A DNA stretch of 64,000 nt, taken from positions 1 through 64,000 of the forward strand of contig JABTUS010000011.1 in assembly GCA_015075305.1 (NCBI GenBank), read 5' to 3'. Each line of letters opens with the position of its first letter. Position 1 is the stretch's first letter. The notes below the pieces were generated by a model. That model saw only the letters and a program-made list of their open reading frames with translations, did not search any database and was not told the DNA's origin. Positions 26,398 to 35,288 of this stretch are shown piece after piece. Source of the DNA: Opitutaceae bacterium. GTDB taxonomy: Bacteria > Verrucomicrobiota > Verrucomicrobiia > Opitutales > Opitutaceae. The position numbers and the translations under genes are program-made.

Positions 26398-26829
26398 TCA
26401 AACGGAAATCTTGACGGGGTTCTGCGCCTCGTGCGTGTGGTTCGGGCCCGCAAACACACGCAGCTTGGTCAGCATTTTGGCAGCGATGCGGTTCTTCGGA
26501 AGCATGCCCTTGACCGCGTGCTCGATCAGGAACTCGGGATTGCGCTCGCGCTGCTGTGGAATGGAACGATAGCTCTCACCACCAACAAAGCCCGAGAAAA
26601 ACATGTACTTGTTCTGCTCCTCCTTCTTGCCCGTCAGCGCGACCTTTTCCGCATTGATCACCACAACGTAGTCGCCGGTGTCGACATTGGGCGTGTAGGA
26701 AGGCTTGTTGCGACCGCGGATGATGTTGGCGGCCTTCACGGCGAGACGGCCAAGCACGACTCCCTCGGCATCGATCAGATGCCATTTTGGCTGCGGCAGG
26801 GTCTCGTTTTTGGCGAGGAACGTTTTCAT
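26398..26829 (-). CDS. rplM: 50S ribosomal protein L13
   Basis: A 143-residue ribosomal protein starting MKTFLAKNETL. Typical blocks are WHLIDAEGVVLGRLA, DYVVVINAEKVALTG and AVKGMLPKNRI. I use the ATG at 26829; the frame extends five codons upstream to 26844, but MKTFLAK is the normal bacterial start. It is first in the rplM-rpsI operon. Confidence 0.97.
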   Translation of the reverse strand: MKTFLAKNETLPQPKWHLIDAEGVVLGRLAVKAANIIRGRNKPSYTPNVDTGDYVVVINAEKVALTGKKEEQNKYMFFSGFVGGESYRSIPQQRERNPEFLIEHAVKGMLPKNRIAAKMLTKLRVFAGPNHTHEAQNPVKISV

Positions 26830-26888
26830 GAGAAAAGGGGCCAAGAGGTACGGTTGCAGCCGTCGGTGTCAACAGCTTTTCCCCAATG

Positions 26889-26924
26889 TAAAAAAACCGA
26901 CCTGCGCCAGCAGGTCGGTTTTGC
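26889..26924 (-). terminator. Rho-independent terminator downstream of the porin gene
   Basis: On the minus strand a stem AAAACCGACCTG/CAGGTCGGTTTT (loop GCGCC region) spans 26893-26922 and ends in a run of T read from 26896-26891. It lies 30 bases after the porin stop and about 60 bases before the rplM start, so it protects the ribosomal operon from read-through. The A-rich other side means it could act weakly in both directions. Confidence 0.88.
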
Positions 26925-26953
26925 CAAGGAAAAGGCAAAACAATGGACTCGCC

Positions 26954-27661
26954 TTAGAAGCCCACAGTCAGCCCGGCTGTGAACCACAAAATATTGTCGT
27001 CAAAGCCATCACGATCGTTGGAAGCATACTGTCCACCAAAGACCAGCGTGGCTTTGTCAGTCAGCTTGAACGGCAGGTTCACCCCAACCCCCCAATAGAC
27101 ATAGTCGTCACCAACCTCCGGCGAATCATGTCCGATTGTGGCGGTGAAATCGAGCGAGGTGCCGTAGTCGGCCAGAGGAATGCTGTACCCGACCGACCCC
27201 TGGAAAATCACCTCCTTGAGGTCAAAGTCGTAGTAGGCATAGATCCCGGGGGTGAAGCCCGCGACGGTTCCCGTTATGCCGAAATAGCCCTCGAACGAGT
27301 GCTCGATCGAAACGGATTTGTTAGCCTCGGGATAGTAGTAGTACGTGCCGCCGACATCGATCTTCCAAATGTCATTGAGAGGAATTCCGTAACCGGCGTA
27401 AAAATCGATCTCATTGTCCAAATTGTCAGTGATCGGCTGGTTCATCCAGACACCGGCATAGAGACTTTTTGAAGTAATCTCGATGGATGGTTGAATCGTG
27501 TCCCTTGTCTTTTCGATTCCCCGAAACACGTACTTGCTCGCATAGGGAAAGTCCACTGTGACGGAATACGAGAGCTTGCTCTCCTGCACAGGCGACTGCG
27601 CCTTTGCAACAGTGGTCAAGCCGCAGACGATCGCGGCAAGGATGATGGAGGTCTTATTCAT
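26954..27661 (-). CDS. TorF-family outer-membrane porin
   Basis: A 235-residue protein with a signal peptide (MNKTSIILAAIVCGLTTVAKA, cut before QSP). It is rich in alternating aromatic beta strands and ends in a phenylalanine (LTVGF), as outer-membrane barrels do. The N-terminal block ASKYVFRGIEKTRDTIQPSI and the later LDNEIDFYAGYG match the TorF/Gcw_chp putative porin family. Its substrate is unknown. I start at the ATG at 27661; the upstream extension of the frame has no signal sequence. It stands alone, followed by its own terminator. Confidence 0.82.
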   Translation of the reverse strand: MNKTSIILAAIVCGLTTVAKAQSPVQESKLSYSVTVDFPYASKYVFRGIEKTRDTIQPSIEITSKSLYAGVWMNQPITDNLDNEIDFYAGYGIPLNDIWKIDVGGTYYYYPEANKSVSIEHSFEGYFGITGTVAGFTPGIYAYYDFDLKEVIFQGSVGYSIPLADYGTSLDFTATIGHDSPEVGDDYVYWGVGVNLPFKLTDKATLVFGGQYASNDRDGFDDNILWFTAGLTVGF

Positions 27662-27838
27662 GGTATTGTTCTTTGGTTTCCTGGAACCAATTGAGTCAGG
27701 ATGGTCGGTAGGTCGCCCATATTGCCGGGTTGTAAAGCGTGAAGCTCCTGACAACCTGACAAGACGGGTTGCAAACCGCTGACCTGAAAATCGGTTCGAG
27801 GTTCCTTAAGCAGGACTCGGGCCAAGCCAAACAAATTC

Positions 27839-28234
27839 ATGAAATTCTTTAAATGGGCGAGCGCCTTGTCAGGAAGTTCGGCCGTCATTCTCGGCGCCAT
27901 GGGAGCGCATGCGTTGAAGGATCGGCTTGTTTCCTCAGGGCATCTGGATGCCTGGAAAACCGCCTCGCTGTATCATGTCGTGCATGCCGTGGCCATCGTC
28001 GCCGTCCTGGCAGCCGCCCAACACGCGCATTCCCTGGGAGACGAAAAACTGCTTCGTGCCTGGCGTCGCGTGGTTGTCCTCTGGCTCGCCGGCATCACAC
28101 TTTTTTCCGGATCAATCTACGCCCTGAGCCTGAACTCACCGTCCTGGCTGTGGCCGCTGACCCCGATGGGCGGAATTCTTCTCATCGTCGGCTGGCTGCT
28201 CATTGCCAGGACCCGCATCCCCTCCCGCTCCTGA
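27839..28234 (+). CDS. DUF423 family small membrane protein
   Basis: A 131-residue protein with four predicted membrane helices. The family-defining start is present: GSSAVILGAMGAHALK, followed by a histidine-rich helix (YHVVHAVAIV) and GGILLIVGWLLI at the end. Members (YgdD-like) are widespread inner-membrane proteins of unknown function. Its stop is 3 bases before the start of the CCA-adding enzyme, so they are likely co-transcribed. Confidence 0.9.
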   Translation: MKFFKWASALSGSSAVILGAMGAHALKDRLVSSGHLDAWKTASLYHVVHAVAIVAVLAAAQHAHSLGDEKLLRAWRRVVVLWLAGITLFSGSIYALSLNSPSWLWPLTPMGGILLIVGWLLIARTRIPSRS

Positions 28235-28237
28235 TTC

Positions 28238-29644
28238 ATGATTCTGCCAGAGGATCTTCAGACCGTCCTGCGAGCTGTGCGCGTCGTCGGAAGGCCACGG
28301 CTCGTCGGCGGGTGCGTGCGCGACTGGCTTCTCGGCCTCGCCTGCAAGGACTTCGATGTCGAGGTGAGCGGTGTCAGTTTTGACCAGTTGCACCGAGTCC
28401 TCGCCCCATTCGGCTCGACAGACGTCGTCGGCCGCAGCTTCGGTGTCATCAAACTTCGCACAGCATCCGGTGCGGACTATGACTTCAGTCTTCCGCGGCG
28501 CGAATCCAAGACCGGAGCCGGGCACCGCGGCTTCGCCGTCGAGCCCGATCCGAACCTGAGCGACGCCGACGCCGCCGCACGGCGCGACTTCACGCTAAAT
28601 GCCATCGCCTGGGACCCGTTCGAGGAAAAGCTGATCGACCCACTGGGCGGCGAGACCGACCTCAGGGCGGGCCGGCTGCGCCATGCCAGCGCGGCCTTCG
28701 TCGAGGATCCGCTGCGCGTCCTGCGCGCCATGCAACTGGCGGCGCGTTTCCAATTCACCCTCGCACCCAAAACCGCCGCGTTGTGCGCGTCCATCGTTGC
28801 GAGCTATCCGGAACTTCCGGTCGAGCGCGTATGGGGGGAATGGGACAAGTGGGCCACCCAGTCCACCAAGCCGTCGCTGGGCCTCAACGTCCTCGTCGAG
28901 ACGGGCTGGATCGTTCATTTCCCGGAAATCGCCGCCCTGCAGAACTGTCCGCAGGAACCCGAGTGGCATCCGGAGGGCGACGCCTTCGTTCACACCCAGC
29001 ACTGTTGCGACGCCCTTTGCCGGATGGACTCCTGGAAGGCATCTCCGCCAGACCGGCGTCGCATCCTGCTGCTTGCGGTGCTGGCTCACGATTTTGGAAA
29101 GCCCGGCACAACCGTTAGGGAGCTGAAGCGCAATGTCATGCGCTGGACGAGCCCGGGGCACGAAGCGGCCGGTGAACCGCTCGCAGTCTCCTTTCTCCAG
29201 CGAATCGGCGCACCATCTCTGATTGTCGGGCACGTCGTGCCGCTCGTCGTCAATCATATGGTCCATCATCGTGGACCGAAAAGCGTGTTCGGAGACACCC
29301 AGGTTCGGCGGCTGGCCCAGCGAATCACGCCCGCCACCATCGACGATCTGGCTCTTGTGATGCTGGCCGATTCGTTCGGGCGTCCTCCCTTGTACTCACC
29401 CGAGACAATCAATCTGATCGAAAAACTGAAATCGAAATCGCGGGCACTGGAAATCGCCTCGCAGGCGCCAAGACCAATCCTTCTCGGCCGCCACCTGATC
29501 GAACTGGGAGAGAAGCCGGGGCCTGCATTCCGAAAAACTCTGGATGCCGCCTTCGAGGCACAACTGGATGGAGTTTTTACGCATGAGGCAGGAGCCATGG
29601 CCTGGGCCAGAAACCATTTGCGACCGCGCCGGTCCACGGATTAA
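28238..29644 (+). CDS. cca: tRNA CCA nucleotidyltransferase / poly(A) polymerase family, with HD domain
   Basis: A 468-residue class II nucleotidyltransferase. The head domain has [13 protein letters not shown] and KDFDVEVSG with the metal-binding DxD. The [13 protein letters not shown] block and the RRxD-type [14 protein letters not shown] neck follow. A central HD phosphohydrolase region ([23 protein letters not shown]) is present as in the long bacterial CCA enzymes. It repairs or adds the 3' CCA of tRNA. The gene for tRNA-Leu at 34159 already encodes CCA, so repair is the likelier main role for that tRNA. Confidence 0.87.
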   Translation: MILPEDLQTVLRAVRVVGRPRLVGGCVRDWLLGLACKDFDVEVSGVSFDQLHRVLAPFGSTDVVGRSFGVIKLRTASGADYDFSLPRRESKTGAGHRGFAVEPDPNLSDADAAARRDFTLNAIAWDPFEEKLIDPLGGETDLRAGRLRHASAAFVEDPLRVLRAMQLAARFQFTLAPKTAALCASIVASYPELPVERVWGEWDKWATQSTKPSLGLNVLVETGWIVHFPEIAALQNCPQEPEWHPEGDAFVHTQHCCDALCRMDSWKASPPDRRRILLLAVLAHDFGKPGTTVRELKRNVMRWTSPGHEAAGEPLAVSFLQRIGAPSLIVGHVVPLVVNHMVHHRGPKSVFGDTQVRRLAQRITPATIDDLALVMLADSFGRPPLYSPETINLIEKLKSKSRALEIASQAPRPILLGRHLIELGEKPGPAFRKTLDAAFEAQLDGVFTHEAGAMAWARNHLRPRRSTD

Positions 29645-29682
29645 CTGCTCCAAGCAGAAAGGCTTCCCCCTCTTCAAACGCC

Positions 29683-30630
29683 ATGTCCAATCAACTCGAA
29701 CAACTCAAAAAAATCACGACCGTCGTCGCCGATACGGGCGATTTCGGAGCCATCAAGCGTTTCTCTCCGCAGGATGCGACAACCAACCCGTCGCTCATCC
29801 TCAAGGCCGCCGGCATGCCGGAGTACAGCCACCTGGTCGACAAGGCCGTCAAGGACTCCCCGTCCAGCGCAAGCCTCGGATCGATCATCGACCGTCTGCT
29901 CGTGCTTTTCGGATTGGAGATTCTGAAGATTGTTCCCGGCCGCGTTTCGACCGAGGTGGACGCACGCCTTTCTTTCGATCGTGATGGATCGATTGAAAAG
30001 GCCCGCGAGATCATCGCCCTCTACAAGGCCGCCGGCATGCCGCGCGAACGCGTCCTCATCAAAGTCGCCTCAACCTGGGAAGGCATCAAGGCTGCCGAGA
30101 TACTGGAAAAGGAGGGCATTCGCTGCAACATGACGCTGCTGTTTTGCTTCGCGCAGGCGGTCGCCAGCGCGGAGGCCAGGGTGCAGCTCATTTCTCCCTT
30201 CGTCGGCCGAATCCTGGACTGGTACAAGAAGAACACAGGAAAGGAATACGCTCCCGCTGACGATCCTGGAGTGCACTCCGTCACGGCGATTTATTCCTAC
30301 TACAAAAAATTCGGCTACAAGACCGAGATCATGGGAGCGTCCTTCCGCAGCAAGGGTCAGATCCTGGAACTCGCCGGCTGCGACTTGCTCACGATCGCCC
30401 CGAATCTCATGGCGGAGCTCGAAGCGAGCTCGGAGCCCATCGCGCACAAGCTCTCCGTCGCCAACGCAGCCAAGGATCCGCAGCCAAAGGTGTCCTTCGA
30501 TGAAAAGTCGTTCCGCTTCGCGCTCAACGAGGATGCCATGGCCACGGAAAAAACCGCTGAGGGCATACGCGTTTTCTCTGCAGACATCCGGAAGCTTGAG
30601 CACTTGATCACGCAGAAGCGCGGACGGTAG
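29683..30630 (+). CDS. tal: Transaldolase
   Basis: A 315-residue type I transaldolase of the pentose phosphate pathway, which moves a dihydroxyacetone unit between sugar phosphates. The family blocks are [13 protein letters not shown] near the N-terminus, the Schiff-base lysine in [17 protein letters not shown], and [15 protein letters not shown] followed by [13 protein letters not shown]. The length matches the E. coli TalB class (about 316). It may be read with the upstream cca (38 bases apart). Confidence 0.96.
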   Translation: MSNQLEQLKKITTVVADTGDFGAIKRFSPQDATTNPSLILKAAGMPEYSHLVDKAVKDSPSSASLGSIIDRLLVLFGLEILKIVPGRVSTEVDARLSFDRDGSIEKAREIIALYKAAGMPRERVLIKVASTWEGIKAAEILEKEGIRCNMTLLFCFAQAVASAEARVQLISPFVGRILDWYKKNTGKEYAPADDPGVHSVTAIYSYYKKFGYKTEIMGASFRSKGQILELAGCDLLTIAPNLMAELEASSEPIAHKLSVANAAKDPQPKVSFDEKSFRFALNEDAMATEKTAEGIRVFSADIRKLEHLITQKRGR

Positions 30631-30657
30631 TCGGTCAAGCCACACCCCGAAACGGAC

Positions 30658-30686
30658 AACAAGGATGGCACTGCACCACCCTTGTT
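30658..30686. terminator. Possible bidirectional terminator between tal and the MOSC gene
   Basis: Inverted repeat AACAAGG (30658-30664) with CCTTGTT (30680-30686), continued inward by TGG/CCA with one mismatch. It lies between two convergent stops. The T-run on the plus side is poor, so I rate it as tentative. Confidence 0.4.
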
Positions 30687-31190
30687 TCAGGCCCGACTCA
30701 AATGGCCGCTCGTAACCGCAAACGCGTTTGCCCCGACCCTCAGCGCACCGTCACGCAGAATCCGCGCGCGGAGTCCGCCGCGACCCTTGAGCCACTGCTC
30801 CGCGCCCGGACACGCGGCCTGATCCATCCAGTAACAGGGTGCGGATTCGCACATCCCCTCAAATTCAACGGCACCCAGATTGAAGCGCACACCCACATGG
30901 GCCATGAGATCGAGCCCCTCCACCATCACGTTTCGCCGGAAGGCGCCAGGTTTCAAATCTGGAAGTGAAAAGCGACGCTTCAATTCAACATAGACCTGAT
31001 GATCGAAGAATGTGATCTGACCCCGGTAGTCGGGTTTGTAGTCGAAGAACCGGTCGCCCTCGATGCCCCGGCCCGCGCGACACATGACCTCCGAAACCTC
31101 CTGGGTCGGATTCAATCCCGCCGGCTGACCGTGGTGACCAAAAAAATTGTGCCCGGGAGAAATGAACAGATGGCGGACAACGACCTGCAT
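30687..31190 (-). CDS. MOSC domain-containing protein
   Basis: A 167-residue protein with the MOSC sulfur-carrier fold. Marks are RGIEGDRFFDY near the middle, ITFFDHQVYVEL, PGAFRRNVMVEGLDL, and a single conserved cysteine in MCESAPCYWMDQA. Stand-alone MOSC proteins move sulfur or act on molybdenum-cofactor-related or N-hydroxylated substrates; the substrate here cannot be inferred. It converges with tal and is divergent from the GH20-like gene. Confidence 0.85.
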   Translation of the reverse strand: MQVVVRHLFISPGHNFFGHHGQPAGLNPTQEVSEVMCRAGRGIEGDRFFDYKPDYRGQITFFDHQVYVELKRRFSLPDLKPGAFRRNVMVEGLDLMAHVGVRFNLGAVEFEGMCESAPCYWMDQAACPGAEQWLKGRGGLRARILRDGALRVGANAFAVTSGHLSRA

Positions 31191-31297
31191 GCCGCCAGCC
31201 AGATATCAAGCCGTCGCAATGGCAAAATCCATTTTCAACACGCCACCCGGATCGTCCCCCTTGGAGGGGCACGCTCCGTCGTGACAGGCTCGATTCC

Positions 31298-33232
31298 ATG
31301 ATCCGCGCATTCCAGTGGGATCTTGCCCGACAGGTTGAACGCCTCGACTGGCTGCACGCGCAACTGCCCCGTTACTCCGATTGGGGTTATCAGGAACTCT
31401 ACCTCCACCTCGAGGACGCCGTGGAATACCCATCGCTGCCTTCGGTTGCGCGCGCCGACGCGTACAGGCATCGCGACCTCGCACGATTGACCGAGCGCGC
31501 CGACAAGGTCGGCATCAAGGTCGTTCCCATAGTCAATCTGCTGGGTCACACCCAGTACCTCATCAAAACTCCGGAACTGCGCGAACTGAACGAACTGCGC
31601 CACCCTGACGGTTCTCCGCTCGAACGCGGCCAGGTCTGCCCCGTTCTGCCACGAACACTGGAAATTGCGGAAAAGCTCTTCGACGATGTTCGCGTTTTCT
31701 GCAGCGCCGGAAAGATCCATGTAGGTCTCGACGAGTCCTTCCACCTCGGACACCACCCCGAAAGCAGGCGTGAAATCGCGGCCATCGGTCTCGCCGCGCA
31801 TTTCGCGCGCTATGCGACGCGACTGCATGAACGAATCTCCGCGCGGGGAATGAAGATGGGGATGTGGGCCGACATGCTTGCGCTTATCCCCGAAGCCATC
31901 CCGCTTCTCCCCGCAGGCATCGCCGCCTACGATTGGTACTATTACCCGTTTCAATCCCGGCCGCGCCTGGAGCTCTTCAACTTCCGTGAATACGACCTCG
32001 CACCGTCGCTGCGCGCCCGCGGAATCGAATACTGGGGCTGCCCGACGAACGGAGCGTTTCGCTTCGAACCACTGCCGGTTTTTTCGGATCGCCTTCAGAA
32101 CCTTCGCGCCTGGTGGAAGCGCTGTCACCAGGTCCAGGCTGCCGGCTTCCTTGTCACGTCCTGGGAGTCTTATCGACTCGCCATCGAAATCACAACGCTG
32201 GTCGACGCCGCCGCTGCCACACTGTGGCGGGAACCGTCAATCGACGACGGCACTGGCATGCTCGCCAACGGCTTCCGCCTGGCCCAACCTGGTGCGAACA
32301 TGCGACAGTGTCAGACCTGGGCACGCAGCGCGCTGTCCTGCGACGCCCATGCCTTCAGCGGCTACGCGCGCTGGGAAATCAACGAGCGCTGGAACGGCAT
32401 CAGCACGCACAGCCCCTTCGCCCGCAGCACCGCCGAACTTCGGTTCTTTGCGCGCATGCAGCGGCGCGACATCCTGCCCGAGCCCTTTCGGCAGAGCATC
32501 GCATTTCGACGCTATCTGGCGGAGCGCGACCGGTTCGTTCAAGACGCCGCGCGCGGAGTCTGGCGTCTGCGACGGCTTCACATGAAAAGCCGCCACGGGG
32601 AATTCATCGCTGTTGTTCGAAGCCTTCGTCACGAAGCTTCTGAATTTCGTGCGGCATTGAAACACGGAAGATCCGCCGCTGTCGCCATGTGGAATCGGTC
32701 CCGGGACCCACGCGTGCGCGGGCAAAACCTGGGCATTCTCGAAAACGACCGCCTGCGTCTGAATACCTGGATCGCCTGGCTGAAGTGCGTTGGCAAGGAT
32801 TACAGCATGGCAAACGGCGAAACCGTCGTCGCCGGATTCTGGCAGCTTCAGTTTCTCGTCCATTCCTTCGCACCCGCCCTTCAGAAGGTGATTGTAGAAG
32901 AGCAGACCGGCGACGGCGCCTGGAAACAAATCGGCGCGCGCTTCACGATAGAATTCCGCGCCGAAGCCGCCCGCCCCCGCTCGCGCATCCGGCGGGAATT
33001 TGCCGTTCCGGTTGAGAATCCTGAGGCAAAGTTCCGCATCGCCGTCCGTGGCCTTGGACAGATTGCCATCTCCGGAGTCGAACTGACCAACGGTGTCCAT
33101 CACCGCCGGGCGATCGGCGTTCTCCCGACCCGGCGGAAGATCATCGGCAAGCCTGCGCCCCGGCGGGGTTTTCCGAAAATCGACTGGGACACCAATGTGG
33201 ACGCGTGGACGATCCAGTTCGCCCACCGATGA
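31298..33232 (+). CDS. GH20-like glycoside hydrolase, cytoplasmic
   Basis: A 644-residue protein with no signal peptide. The first 350 residues look like a (beta/alpha)8 barrel of the family 20 hexosaminidase type: the early WGYQELYLHLED, a KVVPIVNLLGHTQYLIK strand, and IHVGLDESFHLG, where Asp-Glu sits as in the GH20 catalytic pair. Tryptophan-rich strands follow (YDWYYYP, VTSWESYR). The remaining 290 residues are not recognised and may be an accessory helical plus beta-sandwich part. It could remove a beta-linked N-acetylhexosamine, but the motif is not the standard GGDE, so substrate is open. The next gene follows after 96 bases. Confidence 0.6.
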   Translation: MIRAFQWDLARQVERLDWLHAQLPRYSDWGYQELYLHLEDAVEYPSLPSVARADAYRHRDLARLTERADKVGIKVVPIVNLLGHTQYLIKTPELRELNELRHPDGSPLERGQVCPVLPRTLEIAEKLFDDVRVFCSAGKIHVGLDESFHLGHHPESRREIAAIGLAAHFARYATRLHERISARGMKMGMWADMLALIPEAIPLLPAGIAAYDWYYYPFQSRPRLELFNFREYDLAPSLRARGIEYWGCPTNGAFRFEPLPVFSDRLQNLRAWWKRCHQVQAAGFLVTSWESYRLAIEITTLVDAAAATLWREPSIDDGTGMLANGFRLAQPGANMRQCQTWARSALSCDAHAFSGYARWEINERWNGISTHSPFARSTAELRFFARMQRRDILPEPFRQSIAFRRYLAERDRFVQDAARGVWRLRRLHMKSRHGEFIAVVRSLRHEASEFRAALKHGRSAAVAMWNRSRDPRVRGQNLGILENDRLRLNTWIAWLKCVGKDYSMANGETVVAGFWQLQFLVHSFAPALQKVIVEEQTGDGAWKQIGARFTIEFRAEAARPRSRIRREFAVPVENPEAKFRIAVRGLGQIAISGVELTNGVHHRRAIGVLPTRRKIIGKPAPRRGFPKIDWDTNVDAWTIQFAHR

Positions 33233-33328
33233 CCGATGCCTGGCTTCTTTTTTCAGGCTTCAAGTCCCGACTCAATGACTCGTCTTCTTTCTTTCCACGC
33301 AACTCCACGCGCTTAAACCCTCAATTCC

Positions 33329-34129
33329 ATGCGAATCATCCGCCACCTCACGGCCACTGGACCAGCCTATGCAGCGTTGCAGCCCGATGGGTCCGCCCGC
33401 GCGATCCTCGGTGATCCTTTGACAGGGAAACACCAGGTGACGCCATCCGTCGTTCAGCAGGGAAAGCGCCTCGTCCCCATCGCGCCGGTCAACATCATCG
33501 GCATAGGCCTCAACTACCGGAAACACGCGGAAGAGGGCGGCAAGGGAGTGCCTGCGCGTCCCATGTGGTTCATGAAGACGATCTCGGCTGTGCAGAATCC
33601 CGGCGACCCGATCGTCCTTCCGCGAACCTGCCCCAGTGAAAAGGTCGACTATGAAGGCGAACTCGCCATCGTCATCGGACGAAGCGCACGCAATGTTTCG
33701 CGCGAAGCCGCGCTTGATCACGTGCTCGGCTATACGATCGCCAACGACGTCTCCGCGCGCGATTGGCAGTTTGAACTCGGCGGCGGACAATTCTGCCACG
33801 GGAAAAGCTTCGACACTTTCTGTCCGCTGGGACCCGTGCTGGTGACGACCGACGAAGTGCCCAACGCGAACGCACTCCGCCTGATCACGCGTGTGAACGG
33901 AGAGGTGCGGCAGGATTGGACCACCGCCGACATGGTTTTCGACGTCGCCAGCATCGTCAGTTTCCTCAGCGGCAGCCGCACGCTTCCACCGGGCACGGTG
34001 ATCCTGACGGGAACCCCGCACGGCGTAGGTTTCGCAAGAAAACCGCCCGCCTGGCTCAAGCCGGGCGACACTGTTGAAGTCGAGATCGAGCACCTCGGCA
34101 CACTCTCAAACCCGGTCGCATCGGAATAG
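33329..34129 (+). CDS. Fumarylacetoacetate hydrolase (FAH) family enzyme
   Basis: A 266-residue FAH-fold enzyme. The core is clear: IIGIGLNYRKHAEE, the metal-site region KVDYEGELAIVIGR with its acidic residues, GYTIANDVSARDWQF, and ILTGTPHGVGFARKP with the closing GDTVEVEIEHLGTL. The family cleaves or decarboxylates beta-diketo and 2-keto-3-deoxy acids, or dehydrates sugar acids. Near a uronate locus, a role in 2-keto-3-deoxy-sugar acid breakdown is possible but unproven, and the gene faces the other way. Confidence 0.88.
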   Translation: MRIIRHLTATGPAYAALQPDGSARAILGDPLTGKHQVTPSVVQQGKRLVPIAPVNIIGIGLNYRKHAEEGGKGVPARPMWFMKTISAVQNPGDPIVLPRTCPSEKVDYEGELAIVIGRSARNVSREAALDHVLGYTIANDVSARDWQFELGGGQFCHGKSFDTFCPLGPVLVTTDEVPNANALRLITRVNGEVRQDWTTADMVFDVASIVSFLSGSRTLPPGTVILTGTPHGVGFARKPPAWLKPGDTVEVEIEHLGTLSNPVASE

Positions 34130-34158
34130 CGCCAAGATCGCCGGTTCACCTGCCAAGC

Positions 34159-34242
34159 TGGTGCCCGGGACAGGACTTGAACCTGCACACCTTTCGGTAA
34201 CGGCTTCTAAGACCGTCGTGTCTGCCATTCCACCACCCGGGC
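34159..34242 (-). tRNA. tRNA-Leu, anticodon UAG
   Basis: On the minus strand the acceptor stem GCCCGGG pairs with CCCGGGC, with A as discriminator and CCA encoded at 34161-34159. The anticodon arm is ACGGT-CTTAGAA-GCCGT, giving UAG, which reads CUA and CUG-type leucine codons. The GGTTCAAGTCC T-arm and the long variable arm (ACC/GGT) confirm a class II tRNA. Length is 84 with CCA. Confidence 0.95.
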
Positions 34243-34430
34243 GGGTGGTGCGCAAATTGAAGACTGCCGGGGCACAGGGCGAGCCAGATTCGCAAAAACA
34301 GCGTGAGCGAAGGGAACATCAATACTGCCGCAACTGTGCGCCGTGGTTGGGCAACGCCTTCTCCGGCGCGGACGGCAACGAGCCACCCTGCCGCTCCCGC
34401 CGCCCCAAGTCTCCACGCGTCCGGCAATCG

Positions 34431-35288
34431 CTAAACTCCCGGACAGCAGAGAAAGCCGCCGTCGATGGGAAGCGTCACACCGGTGACGAATTCGGCCTTA
34501 TCGTCGTCCAGGAGCCAAAGAACGCCGCCGAGTAAATCCTTTGCCTCACCAAACCGTTTGTTTGGCGTATGGTTCATGACGTTGCGTCCCCGGGCGGAAA
34601 GGGATCCGTCCGGATTCTGCAGGATCTTGCGGCTGCGATCATTGACATAGAAGCCCGGTGCAACGCCGTTCACGCGGATGTGGGAGGGAGCGAGGTAGGC
34701 GGCGAGCCACGCGGTGAAGTTCACGATGCCTGCCTTGGCTGTCGCGTAGGCGGCAACGCGCGTAATGGGCCGGAAACTGGTCATGGAGGCGAAATTGAGA
34801 ATCGAACCGCGACCCAGCGCGGCCATCTCGCGCCCGAAGATCTGCGACGGCACCATCGTCCCCAGAGTGTTGATGCGAATGACATCCTCGAACACAGCTG
34901 GATCCAGATTGAAGAACCCTCGCAGTTCCGGAGTGCGGTCCGCGGCTAGTTCCGCCGGAGTGAATTCGGTGGTGGACGTTATGGCCGCCGCCTGGTTGCC
35001 ACCGGCACCATTGAGAAGGAACCAAGGGCATCCCAGTTTTCGCAACACGGTTTCCCGCGCCCGCTCCACATGGTCAGGTCGAGTGACATCACAGGCGATC
35101 GGCAGCGCGGTGCCTCCGGCAGCGTGGATTCTCTCCGCAACGGCCTCAAGTGGCGCCAGTGTCCGTCCGAGCAGCGCGAGCTTCGCCCCCTCCTGTGCCA
35201 GACGGAGTGCGATGACGGAGCAGAGGGTGCCGCCAGCGCCGGTAATGACCGCGGTTTTCCCCGCGAAAAAAGAAGTCGAGTCGCTCAT
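34431..35288 (-). CDS. SDR oxidoreductase, probable D-mannonate oxidoreductase (fructuronate reductase)
   Basis: A 285-residue short-chain dehydrogenase. The nucleotide loop VITGAGGTLCSVIA, the NAG-type LLNGAGGNQ, the serine strand LNFASMTSF and catalytic YATAKAG are visible. The longer insert around FTPAELAAD is like that of SDR-type mannonate oxidoreductases (Bacillus YjmF class). These reduce fructuronate to mannonate in place of the usual UxuB family. Position supports it: the start ATG at 35288 overlaps the uxaC stop. It is the last gene of the operon. The frame extends 11 codons upstream, but the ATG overlap is the better start. Confidence 0.75.
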   Translation of the reverse strand: MSDSTSFFAGKTAVITGAGGTLCSVIALRLAQEGAKLALLGRTLAPLEAVAERIHAAGGTALPIACDVTRPDHVERARETVLRKLGCPWFLLNGAGGNQAAAITSTTEFTPAELAADRTPELRGFFNLDPAVFEDVIRINTLGTMVPSQIFGREMAALGRGSILNFASMTSFRPITRVAAYATAKAGIVNFTAWLAAYLAPSHIRVNGVAPGFYVNDRSRKILQNPDGSLSARGRNVMNHTPNKRFGEAKDLLGGVLWLLDDDKAEFVTGVTLPIDGGFLCCPGV

